Source: Dulcicalothrix desertica PCC 7102
Lineage (GTDB): Bacteria; Cyanobacteriota; Cyanobacteriia; Cyanobacteriales; Nostocaceae
Reading direction: 5' to 3'
NCBI RefSeq assembly: GCF_003991905.1
Contig: NZ_RSCL01000028.1
Coordinates: 60,390 to 124,389, forward strand
DNA: 64,000 nt
Part shown: piece after piece, positions 45,540-53,739 of the stretch
Numbering within the stretch: position 1 is the first letter of the stretch
How the letters are laid out: each line of letters opens with the position of its first letter
Position numbers and translations under genes: made by a program
Notes under the pieces: generated by a model
What the model was told of the DNA's origin: nothing
Seen by the model: the letters and a program-made list of their open reading frames with translations, nothing else
Database searches by the model: none

Positions 45540-46934
45540 CTACCAAGGATTACCAATTAAGGTAAAACCTGCCCAATAATAAGGATGTGATAACTCTCGA
45601 CTGTTCAAGTTAGGAATATTTGTGGGCAAATTACTGCTACCACGAATAGCTGGATTATTTTTTAAGCTAACTTGCTGTTTAATCATAGCAATTTGGGTTT
45701 GTCGCAGTGCTTCTGATTTGATTGAGGTATCTTTCAGTTGTTGGTAAAATTGAGACATTAAAGCTAAAGTACCCGCATCATCAACCGACCACAAACTTGC
45801 TATTGTCGAAGACGCACCTGACTGTACTGCTAACCCAGCAAAACCTAATTCAGCTTGCGGGTTGCCTAAAGCTGTACGACAAGCACTTAGTACTAATAGC
45901 TGTACGGGGGGTTTATTTAAATTTAGGGTTTTGAGTTCATCTAAACGAACCTTTTTGTCCCAAAATTGGATGTACGAATGTTCTACAGAATCGGGTGATA
46001 ATTCCGCATGAGTAGCTAAATGTACAATACCAAATGGATAGATAGCACGTTGTAGCTTTAAGTTTGCTGGTGTAAAAGCTTGATTTAATAAAGATTTGCC
46101 TTTCCACTCGTTATTAACTATACTCGATAATTCTAGGGGTACGGCGGGTAAAGGTTCTTGAGTTTGAAATTGCGAGGCGCCCATTGCTAAAATTTGAGTT
46201 TGGGCAATATTACCTCTGTTAAAATCGAGTAAGTTGAAAGCTGGGATAATGCCCAGGCTGTATTTTTCGATTAAAAATCTTTTACCATCATTAATCGCAG
46301 CTAAAGGAACGGTTCGTAAACCACCACCTAAACAAAATATTAAATTATTGATTTTTTGCCTTTGTAGTGTTTCTTCCAAAGGAGCTATAACTAATTCATA
46401 TATTTGCTTACCAGAACTTAAGTACTCATCGCGTGGTAAATTTGGATTTACGATAGCTGTGCGAAATTTACTAACAAGTTTTATTAACTCGTCTCGCTTT
46501 CCTGCTGGAATTCGTTTATGAATGGGAGTTATACCAGGTGCTACCAACATTAATTCCAAGTGTTTTGCCGTAGGTATAGCGTATATTAAAGCACTTTTTT
46601 TACCTGATTGTTGATGAAGTTTATCTAATATTCGACTCATTTGTTGAGCATCGAATATTTGATTAGAAGGTAACTTAGCTTGAAGGTAGTCTTGGTATTG
46701 CTGTTGCCATGACTTTTCGACATATTCAATACCGGAGTTGACATTTTGCGTATCAAGAATTTTTTGCAGAACTTCTGGTTTGAGAGGTGACACAGGTAGT
46801 TTAGTCTTTTTTGGCGCCTCAACAGAAGGGAGTGGAACAGCATTACTAGGTTCCTTAGAAAACTTTGCGTGTAGCCCAACAATAGTTAGGAGCGTTGCAA
46901 AAGTTAATAATATAGTTAGCTTAGTCTTGTTCAT
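45540..46934 (-). CDS. Secreted CHAT-domain (caspase-like) peptidase
   Basis: The 464-residue protein has an N-terminal signal segment (TILLTFATLLTIVGLHA) and a helical spacer without TPR repeats. The CHAT domain (about 115-464) has catalytic His309 in VHLATHAELS and Cys352 in LVLSACRTALG, plus FAGLAVQSGASSTIASLWSV and the end YYWAGFTLIGNPW. Both catalytic residues are intact. CHAT enzymes are clan CD peptidases related to caspases and separase. The signal segment places it outside the cytoplasm or anchored to the membrane. It heads the operon CHAT-sigma-DUF1822-CHAT/CHASE2-MFS-DUF928. Confidence 0.87.
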   Translation of the reverse strand: MNKTKLTILLTFATLLTIVGLHAKFSKEPSNAVPLPSVEAPKKTKLPVSPLKPEVLQKILDTQNVNSGIEYVEKSWQQQYQDYLQAKLPSNQIFDAQQMSRILDKLHQQSGKKSALIYAIPTAKHLELMLVAPGITPIHKRIPAGKRDELIKLVSKFRTAIVNPNLPRDEYLSSGKQIYELVIAPLEETLQRQKINNLIFCLGGGLRTVPLAAINDGKRFLIEKYSLGIIPAFNLLDFNRGNIAQTQILAMGASQFQTQEPLPAVPLELSSIVNNEWKGKSLLNQAFTPANLKLQRAIYPFGIVHLATHAELSPDSVEHSYIQFWDKKVRLDELKTLNLNKPPVQLLVLSACRTALGNPQAELGFAGLAVQSGASSTIASLWSVDDAGTLALMSQFYQQLKDTSIKSEALRQTQIAMIKQQVSLKNNPAIRGSSNLPTNIPNLNSRELSHPYYWAGFTLIGNPW

Positions 46935-47115
46935 ATATCAATATACAACAAGCTGAGTTGTAATTTCGTGAATGCATCTTTTTCTTTTTATCCTATATTG
47001 TGACTACTGACTCTAGAACTTAGTAAAAATTAAATTTAAAAAATTAAATTTTATAGTGCATAACCATAAAGATTGTCGCGTGTATGTAATTAGTTGATTT
47101 CAAGTTAATTTTACT
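46935..47115. promoter_or_regulatory. Divergent promoter region of CHAT operon and secreted protein
   Basis: A 181-bp spacer between the start of the CHAT gene (minus) and the start of the secreted Cys/Trp-rich gene (plus). AT-rich stretches such as AAAATTAAATTTTATAG are present, but no confident -35/-10 pair or operator is assigned. Confidence 0.5.
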
Positions 47116-47829
47116 ATGTCAAAGTTCAAACGTAGACAATTTGTGCTGTCTTCAATAACAGGTGCCTTTTTTGTATTACTCAATAGCATTACAAAAAAAA
47201 GCTTTGCTCAAATTCCAGTTAAAACATCAGGATTGCAAGCAAAATTAATTCCTCAAATAGCAGAAGCAACAAGACGAATTGATATTCAGGAGGTAGGAAG
47301 ACGTTCACAAGAGTTAAATGCCACAGCTGATGAAATAGATGCAGCGCTCGATGCGTTAGAAAATAAACTCGTTCGTATTAAAGCACCATCGTCAGATAGT
47401 GCAGTTGCATCAACAATAGAAGTAAATGCTGTAGAATCTTTAACATCACAAGAAAAACAAGCAGCCAATAATCTTGTGACAGCTTTTCAAGAAAAACTAA
47501 AAGCAGGAGAATTTACTGAATTAGACTTAAAACAAGATGAACAAACTGTAGAATTTCCATTACAAACAAAACAAGCGTGTAGTAACGGCAGAGTTTGCTG
47601 GAAATTTAAATGGTGGGGAGTGAGAATAAGACTCAATCATTGTGCTGTACAGTGGGCAACCGCAGGTGGTAACATTGCCGCACTTGCTGCTCCTGGGCCT
47701 ATTAAAGCTGCGATTATTTTCTTTATCGCAATTTTAAATGCTTTTGACAAAGGTTGTGGTGTACAAATACATTGGTTGTGGATAGGGGTATCTTGGATAA
47801 AACCAAAATCCTGCTCTAAATGTAATTAA
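47116..47829 (+). CDS. Secreted Cys/Trp-rich protein, unknown function
   Basis: The 237-residue protein has an N-terminus KFKRRQFVLSS followed by a hydrophobic stretch ending KSFAQ, a Tat-like or Sec signal. Residues 35-150 are helical, charged and coiled-coil-like (AEATRRIDIQEVGRRSQELN). The last 85 residues switch character: six Cys, several Trp (CWKFKWWGVRI) and a hydrophobic helix-like core (IAALAAPGPIKAAIIFFIAI) ending IHWLWIGVSWIKP and KSCSKCN. This two-part layout recalls pro-region plus membrane-active tail. I recognise no family. It is divergent from the CHAT operon, so a role as protease substrate or effector is a hypothesis only. Confidence 0.65.
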   Translation: MSKFKRRQFVLSSITGAFFVLLNSITKKSFAQIPVKTSGLQAKLIPQIAEATRRIDIQEVGRRSQELNATADEIDAALDALENKLVRIKAPSSDSAVASTIEVNAVESLTSQEKQAANNLVTAFQEKLKAGEFTELDLKQDEQTVEFPLQTKQACSNGRVCWKFKWWGVRIRLNHCAVQWATAGGNIAALAAPGPIKAAIIFFIAILNAFDKGCGVQIHWLWIGVSWIKPKSCSKCN

Positions 47830-47836
47830 TTATGGT

Positions 47837-47868
47837 GTAGAGATGCTCCTGAACAGGAGCGTCTCTAC
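47837..47868. terminator. Hairpin variant of the GTAGAGAC repeat
   Basis: GTAGAGATGCTCCTG pairs with CAGGAGCGTCTCTAC (one mismatch). It lies between the convergent gene ends at 47829 and 47879 and probably terminates both transcripts. Confidence 0.7.
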
Positions 47869-47878
47869 ATTATACGAT

Positions 47879-50392
47879 TTACACCATTACAAAGGAGTCA
47901 CTATTTAACGATGTTGCTTGTACCCATGATAATGATGCAAGTAATTCGTTACCTACACTAATTAATGCGGCGCCATCACCTTGAGTTATTGTTAAGTCAG
48001 TAAACTTTAAGTTCTCAGATAATGCTAAACTTGTTTGACCAAGTTGGAAACCGTTGATAATATCGGCGCCATCTCTATTTAGAACAACGGTATCTTTTCC
48101 ACTATTTAACCAAATAGTATCAATACCCGTTCCTGCATTGATAAAGTCATCACCTGAACCAGTATATATTGTGTCACTGCCTGCACCTGTGAATATACGG
48201 TTATTACCGTTGTTAGCATAGATTATGTCATTTCCATTGCCTGTGGTAATTGTATCGTTACCGTTACCAGCAAAGACTTGATTATTTGAACCAGTGGCAG
48301 TTATTTGGTTATTGCCTTCGTTCGCATAAATGGTGTTATTATCACCATTTGCTAAGAAGATATCGTCTGTGTTAGTACCAAATAAGGTACCACTACCAGT
48401 AACTACGTCGCTTAATACTGTGTCGGTACGTGCAGCTAGGTTTTGAATGCGTGTATCTTGTGCAGGTGCTGTATCTGCTTGGTTATAAGTGTCAATGCGA
48501 GTTAAATATTCAGCAAACGCATCTTGTTCTGTTCCGTCTGCTGCAAATGTCGCTTGACCAGTACGAGCGGCGCCTGCTATTACTAAATCACGACGGTTAA
48601 TTGTGCTAGTAAACCCTTGGAATGGATAACCATCACCACCACTTGCTAAAAAGCCCAATGTAACCATTCGGAAGGTGCGGTTCGGGTCTCCTACTAATTG
48701 CCCATCATTAACTACAATATCTATAGTTTTACCATTTTCGTCTTTGATAGCTAATGAGCGAATTCTATCACCTTCAGTAGTAGCAGTGCGTGCAGTACGA
48801 GTTGCGTCAAAGCTGAAAGCAATACCCCCAACTTGAGGAAACTGACCGGGTGTTCTCCCAGTTCCTGTTCCTGCTACTGCGTGTTCCATAATTTGTTCGA
48901 GTTGAGCTGCTGTTATTGTTACTAAACTCAAATCGTTATTAAAACGCAGCGAGTTTTCAATATCAAGCTGAGATATATCACCTGCGTCTTTGTTTGCTAG
49001 TGGGTTCGCTGCTGGAGGAAGTTTTTCTACTTGTTGTGAACCACTGACAGAAGGAATAAAACCTATATTGTCACGAATACCACCACCGTTTTTGATTGAA
49101 ATTGTTACGGTTGGGTCATAATCACGTGCGATGGTTAAATTTGCATCTGCTGTTAAATTACCCAAATTGGTTTCTTGAGTTCGCACATCGTCACGAGTGC
49201 CGTTTAGAAATACACTTGTGCTACCAAATATATTACCGTCTTTACTAACAATTACGTTTTGTAGTGCATTTGTAGCAGCTACTACTTCAGCGCTAGGTGT
49301 TGCAGTCACACCACCAGCAGCTGTATTTGTGGCAATTAAAGCTGCTACATTCGCTGCATCTGTAGCATAGGCGCCAGAGATGTTTGGGTCAATGCTATTT
49401 GGAATAATCTTACCGTCCAAATCGAAATCTGCAACAAGGCGCCCGACATAGCGGTAATTAGCTGCTGTATTAAGTACTAAAACTTGTTCCCCAGTAGTGG
49501 GGTTAGTAATGACTGAAGGATAGTTAGGTACCGTACTTCCCAGGTCTTCGGGACGACGAGTGTCTGTATTATCTGCAAATAATTGGTGTGAACCACCTGC
49601 TATTACTACATCTACATTATTTAAACGTGTAGCTAAAGCTTGCTCGATAGGAAACTGCTGCATGTGTGACAGCAAAATTACTTTATTAATACCAGTTGCG
49701 GTGAGCGCATCTACCTGTGGTTGGATAATTGCCGCTAAAGCATCGAGTTGAACTGCGGTTGGGTCTGTATTGAAAGAATCAGGAGTTACCGTTACACCTG
49801 GGCCAGGTGATGAGATACTTGGTAAAGTTGGTGTAGTGGCGCCTACAATACCTATTCTTTCACCATTGACAGTAATTACAGCACTACTAGAAATTCTGCC
49901 TCGATTATCGGTTGCAGTAGCACCGTTTGCAAGCACTACCGATTGAGTACTACCAACATTTGTAAAGTCTTGTGCTGGTGCAACTACACGACTTGCCAAG
50001 CTAGCATCACCGCTAAAGTCTAAGTTAGCACTTAAATAAGGAAACTCGGCACCTTGATAGTTACCACTAGGAACAATCAAAGATTGAATCGTCGAAGTTC
50101 CTAAATCAAATTCGTGATTCCCAAAAACTGAAGCTTGAACACCAATACCGTTTAAAATTGCAATATCCCCCCTCCCTACACCTGCGGCGCCGATTGCAGA
50201 CGCTACACTAGGGTCAGAAGAAGCAGAAAAGAAAGGCCCCGGAATATAATTATCACCAGAAGATAATATTAGTGTATTAGCGTAATCATCTTTAAGCGCA
50301 TTCACAACCGTCGAAAATCCGACCGCATCATTCAGCGCTGGAATACCACCTTCAAAGTCAGAAGCATGAAGAATTTGTAGTTGAAAAGCCAT
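47879..50392 (-). CDS. 5'-nucleotidase/metallophosphatase with RTX-like beta-roll
   Basis: About 837 residues. The metallophosphatase domain shows LQILHASDFEGGI, SSGDNYIPG, FGNHEFDLGT and LLSHMQQF. The 5'-nucleotidase C-domain shows IKNGGGIRDNIG and FNNDLSLVTITAAQLEQIME. The last 170 residues hold Asn/Gly/Asp-rich nonapeptides (GNGNDTITTGNGND, GAGSDTIYTGSGDD) of the hemolysin-type Ca2+-binding beta-roll, implying type I secretion without an N-terminal signal. It would release phosphate from extracellular nucleotides. No T1SS genes are nearby. The start could also be the ATG at 50404. Confidence 0.9.
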   Translation of the reverse strand: MAFQLQILHASDFEGGIPALNDAVGFSTVVNALKDDYANTLILSSGDNYIPGPFFSASSDPSVASAIGAAGVGRGDIAILNGIGVQASVFGNHEFDLGTSTIQSLIVPSGNYQGAEFPYLSANLDFSGDASLASRVVAPAQDFTNVGSTQSVVLANGATATDNRGRISSSAVITVNGERIGIVGATTPTLPSISSPGPGVTVTPDSFNTDPTAVQLDALAAIIQPQVDALTATGINKVILLSHMQQFPIEQALATRLNNVDVVIAGGSHQLFADNTDTRRPEDLGSTVPNYPSVITNPTTGEQVLVLNTAANYRYVGRLVADFDLDGKIIPNSIDPNISGAYATDAANVAALIATNTAAGGVTATPSAEVVAATNALQNVIVSKDGNIFGSTSVFLNGTRDDVRTQETNLGNLTADANLTIARDYDPTVTISIKNGGGIRDNIGFIPSVSGSQQVEKLPPAANPLANKDAGDISQLDIENSLRFNNDLSLVTITAAQLEQIMEHAVAGTGTGRTPGQFPQVGGIAFSFDATRTARTATTEGDRIRSLAIKDENGKTIDIVVNDGQLVGDPNRTFRMVTLGFLASGGDGYPFQGFTSTINRRDLVIAGAARTGQATFAADGTEQDAFAEYLTRIDTYNQADTAPAQDTRIQNLAARTDTVLSDVVTGSGTLFGTNTDDIFLANGDNNTIYANEGNNQITATGSNNQVFAGNGNDTITTGNGNDIIYANNGNNRIFTGAGSDTIYTGSGDDFINAGTGIDTIWLNSGKDTVVLNRDGADIINGFQLGQTSLALSENLKFTDLTITQGDGAALISVGNELLASLSWVQATSLNSDSFVMV

Positions 50393-50525
50393 ATAACTCA
50401 CCACGAGTATTAATGTTTACAGAATCACCTTTTCTACAAATCCCACATCAACCTTAAAGATTGGCTAACAAAAATTTAAACTAACTATATAGCTACTAGT
50501 GTCTTTACATAATCTTCATAATAGG

Positions 50526-51680
50526 TTATGTGCCAATCAATGTAAAAGCAGCCCAATATCTGGGGTTAGGATATTTTTTCATCGTTTTTAACATTGCTTG
50601 ACGCAAGGCGCCTGCTCCACGATGACTTTTGCTATAATTCTCATAAAAGCTTATCATGAGTGATGCTGTAGTTGCATCATCCACATCCCACAGTGAGGTA
50701 ATGACACTGTTAGCTCCTGCGGTTAAAAATGCACGCGATAGTCCGACAATACCATCAGCAGTCATTTTTTCGAGTGCGGTGTCATAAGAATTGAGAACAA
50801 CTAGGTCTGCTTGGATTTGTAATTTTTGAATTTCTTCTGCTGTTAGCCAACCATCGTCTTGGTTTGATGTTGCTAAAGAAATTATACTTGAGTCATCATT
50901 TTTACAGCTAGAAGTTGCTAAGTGAATAATTCCTGCTTTGGATATTCTTGCTAATACTGCTGTTTCGGTAGCTTTGTCTCTTGTCAAAGCTTGAGTTTTC
51001 AGTATTACTGCAATGTGTTCCGCTTCTTGCTCGGCGCCTGGTAATGGTGATAAGTTAGTTGGGTTACAAGATTTGAATGATGTTTTCGGTAAAGTTGCAT
51101 TTCCGACGATTAGAGATTCACTCGTTTTTTGTTTACGTGTTTTACGCTTGTATAATAAATCTAACGCTTCAATCGAAGGGGTAGTGGAGATTGTATGCTT
51201 TTCGATTAAATATTTACCGTTACTGTCTGGCAATGCAGCAAATGGTAGACGGAATAAGGCGCCTTGTGGGACAATAATAACTCGTTCTTCTGCTTTTTGC
51301 GGTAAAGTATTTGCAATTGGTTGTATTAATATCTGATATAATTTTTTAAGCGTTTGTGTTGAGTCAGTTTCATGTCTAGCTTTAGTAATTAAGTCTGTTA
51401 ATGAAGAATTTTCTTTCTGGCGCCAAGCATTTAAGTCTACTTGACGAAATATTACTTTACCCGTAGGTTTAATTACCCAAATATATAATGCTGTTTCTTG
51501 AGAATTATTAGTAATAATTGAATATTCGACGAGTGTGGCATTTTGTTGTTGAGCGACTTGTTTATAAAGTGATTTATTTGATTGTATAGCTATAGAACTA
51601 CTAGATATAGATGATAAACTTAAAATGCTAATAGCAGAAATAGATATTAAGGTTTTGAGGATGTTTTGGGCGCCTTTCAT
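50526..51680 (-). CDS. CHAT-domain pseudopeptidase, secreted
   Basis: The 384-residue protein has an N-terminal signal (LISISAISILSLSSISSSSI) and a CHAT fold: PQGALFRLPFAALPDSNGKY, LSPLPGAEQEAEHIAV, RAFLTAGANSVITSLWDVDD and the end RYWAAFTLIGT. Both catalytic positions are lost. The HLATHG His is Ser257 (IIHLATSSC) and the SAC Cys is Tyr299 (VVLNSYDTAL). It is therefore probably inactive and may be a regulator, decoy or inhibitor of the active CHAT proteins 4-10 kb away (inference). The frame is intact over the full length, so it is not simply decaying. Confidence 0.85.
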   Translation of the reverse strand: MKGAQNILKTLISISAISILSLSSISSSSIAIQSNKSLYKQVAQQQNATLVEYSIITNNSQETALYIWVIKPTGKVIFRQVDLNAWRQKENSSLTDLITKARHETDSTQTLKKLYQILIQPIANTLPQKAEERVIIVPQGALFRLPFAALPDSNGKYLIEKHTISTTPSIEALDLLYKRKTRKQKTSESLIVGNATLPKTSFKSCNPTNLSPLPGAEQEAEHIAVILKTQALTRDKATETAVLARISKAGIIHLATSSCKNDDSSIISLATSNQDDGWLTAEEIQKLQIQADLVVLNSYDTALEKMTADGIVGLSRAFLTAGANSVITSLWDVDDATTASLMISFYENYSKSHRGAGALRQAMLKTMKKYPNPRYWAAFTLIGT

Positions 51681-51774
51681 AGATTTTGTATGAACTTGAG
51701 TATTCTGTATTTATCTATTTCTAGCAATTTTGAAGTTATGCATTTGATAAAATTATAAAAATCCGGTTTATAGG

Positions 51775-51798
51775 AAAGTGAGCATAAACGCTCACTTT
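51775..51798 (-). terminator. Hairpin after the small membrane-protein gene
   Basis: AAAGTGAGC-GTTTAT-GCTCACTTT, a 9-bp perfect stem two bases beyond the stop at 51800 (minus strand), followed by CCTATAAACCGGATTTTT. Confidence 0.65.
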
Positions 51799-51799
51799 T

Positions 51800-51976
51800 C
51801 TATAAAATGTAATTTTGCTGTGTTTTCGACGCTAAAATTCTTCCGCTTCCTCTTTCGACTACTGTGTGTTTTTGGGCAAATACTAAATTTACTAGTAATA
51901 TCAAGGTTAAAAATAACGTAGTAATTATACTACGAGTAAAATATTCTGATAGATTATTGTTATTTTGACTCCACAT
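51800..51976 (-). CDS. Small membrane/secreted protein, 58 residues
   Basis: The ATG at 51976 opens a frame reading MWSQNNNNLSEYFTRSIITT, a hydrophobic segment LFLTLILLVNLVFA, then QKHTVVERGSGRILASKTQ and a TAG. A single membrane pass or signal peptide with cleavage after VFA is likely. AAGGATAAAT upstream offers a Shine-Dalgarno, and a hairpin terminator follows directly. It lies 119 bp upstream of the pseudo-CHAT gene on the same strand. No family recognised; too short to be certain. Confidence 0.6.
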   Translation of the reverse strand: MWSQNNNNLSEYFTRSIITTLFLTLILLVNLVFAQKHTVVERGSGRILASKTQQNYIL

Positions 51977-52189
51977 ATATTTATCCTTCTAATTTGAGTT
52001 AATTATCCTTATATTTCTAAAGTGTGTGAGGGAAGATGTAATTTTTACTTTTTTGCACAAAAAAACCTAGTATTTATACTAGGTAATTACTATATTTTGA
52101 GATGTCTAAATTATATGTAGCTCTCATTTTAATTTATACATCTTTCTATACAAATATGATAAAGATTATCAATTTTATATAGTGGTGCA
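51977..52189. other. Intergenic region, 213 bp
   Basis: AT-rich. ACCTAGTATTTATACTAGGT (52066-52085) is a palindrome with 8-bp arms preceded on the minus strand by the GH5 gene end, and is a possible terminator or promoter element. No gene seen. Confidence 0.5.
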
Positions 52190-53626
52190 TCACGTGAGTA
52201 TAGATACGCTAATTTGTGAGGGTTTATAGTTTGCTCCTAATTTGTCGGCACAGTATCCTATTTCTATCGTTTTTCCTGGTTGAATAACTTTTGCCCAGTC
52301 TACAGGGGTTGCTTCGTATATTAAATCTTTGATTGTGTAGCTTGCATTCCAAGTTTGTAGTATTTTGGCTTGATTAATTATAAAGTTTAACTTCCAATTT
52401 TTAGTTGCAATTGTGCCTTTGTTAGTAACGCGGAAGTTTATACAAAATCCTGCATTCCAATCTGCTTGTATTACTACTTCTACTGCTAGTATAGGCGCCG
52501 ATGGGGTTGGAATGGGAGTAGGTGTAGGAGTTGGAGTGGGTGTAGGAGTGGGTGTTGAAGGTTGCGGTGTTAGTAAGGTTGCGAGAAGTTCTTGTTTTGC
52601 AGTGTTAATATTTACCCAATCGTCTAATAATATACCTGCTGTATCACTACTATTTGGATTCCAACACCAATAAGTAAAGGATAGGTTATTTTGTTTAATA
52701 TAATCAATTAGTTGACGTTGCCAAATTCCTTCTTTGGAAGTGGTATCTATTTGTTTGCCTCCAAATTCTCCGATTAAAATTGGTGCAATTCCTTTTGCTG
52801 CTATATAGTAAAAACCTTTTTCCCAACGAGTATAAAGGTTTTGAGGAAATGTTGCTTCGCTAAACCAGGGTTGGTCTGCGACTCCTGGCCCATATTCATG
52901 GGGAGAATAAACAACTTTGTTGGCAATATTTAAACGTATAGGGTTATCCCCAACACCTTCTAAATTACCTCCCCACCAGTGTCCTGATAACTCTTGATTT
53001 AGTACATTCTTTGCAACACCTTCGACTACAATTAACCAATTAGGGTTTATTGCTAAAATTGCATTACCGCAACGTTCTGCTGCTAATCTCCAGTCGGTCG
53101 TTAAATCTCCTGTTCCCCAACTTGCCCGTCCATGTGGTTCGTTTTTTAAATCCGCAGCAACGACATTTCCTTGATTTCTATAGCGGTTAGCTAACATCTT
53201 CCAAGTATCTATCCAGTCAGCTTCGGTGAATCCGTCACCATACCATAGTTCAGGAATTGTTACATCATTGAGTCTATGACTGTCAAGCATTATTAATAGC
53301 TCTGAATTCGCAGCTTCCTGGATAATGATATCCATTATCTGTAATGGTGTTTTACCCTGTAAGTCACGATTGGCGCCGATACTAAAGTCTATAGAGCTAA
53401 TATTATCAGAGCGTAATGCTTGAACAGAATAAGGTAAACGAATGATATTGTAACCTAAGCTTTTAATTTGACGTAGCATGTCTTTATAGTCTCGCTTCCA
53501 CAGACCATGCGGTACATGCACATCGGTTTCCATCCCAAACCAATTAACTCCTCGCAAGCATACAGCATTACCGTTGGCATCTATTATCTGTGACCCTTTT
53601 GTTGAAAATGGAGTTTTGATAGCCAT
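52190..53626 (-). CDS. GH5 cellulase (endoglucanase) with C-terminal CBM2
   Basis: The 478-residue protein has a GH5 domain (1-350) with AVCLRGVNWFGMETD, YNIIRLPYS, acid/base Glu in DLKNEPHG, and nucleophile Glu in LIGEFGGKQ. A (PT)n linker (residues 360-375) joins a CBM2-type cellulose-binding module with WNAGFCINFRVTNKG, NWKLNFII and YCADKLGANYKPS. It should hydrolyse beta-1,4-glucan. No N-terminal signal peptide is visible (MAIKTPFSTKGSQIID), unusual for such an enzyme; ATG 53626 may be preceded by a lost signal, or it may leave by another route. Cellulose or tunic polysaccharide remodelling is possible. Confidence 0.9.
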   Translation of the reverse strand: MAIKTPFSTKGSQIIDANGNAVCLRGVNWFGMETDVHVPHGLWKRDYKDMLRQIKSLGYNIIRLPYSVQALRSDNISSIDFSIGANRDLQGKTPLQIMDIIIQEAANSELLIMLDSHRLNDVTIPELWYGDGFTEADWIDTWKMLANRYRNQGNVVAADLKNEPHGRASWGTGDLTTDWRLAAERCGNAILAINPNWLIVVEGVAKNVLNQELSGHWWGGNLEGVGDNPIRLNIANKVVYSPHEYGPGVADQPWFSEATFPQNLYTRWEKGFYYIAAKGIAPILIGEFGGKQIDTTSKEGIWQRQLIDYIKQNNLSFTYWCWNPNSSDTAGILLDDWVNINTAKQELLATLLTPQPSTPTPTPTPTPTPTPIPTPSAPILAVEVVIQADWNAGFCINFRVTNKGTIATKNWKLNFIINQAKILQTWNASYTIKDLIYEATPVDWAKVIQPGKTIEIGYCADKLGANYKPSQISVSILT

Positions 53627-53739
53627 ACTAGTTTTCGCACTGCTCCTGTTACTTTCAGGAAAATGATATTACTTATTTAGAGACAGAACACGTAATTATG
53701 TAGTATTTTTGGTTGAAGTCTGTGTTTTGGTTATCTCAG

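Noticed and set aside
47929..48420. Repeat-rich DNA in the nucleotidase 3' half as a separate repeat element
   Set aside because: It is the coding sequence of the Ca2+-binding nonapeptide beta-roll, in frame with the enzyme.
38642..51976. A true Craspase / type III-E CRISPR locus
   Set aside because: CHAT and sigma genes are present, but there is no gRAMP/Cas7-like effector, no Csx30 or Csx31 that I can recognise, no TPR-CHAT and no CRISPR array. Only the logic is comparable.
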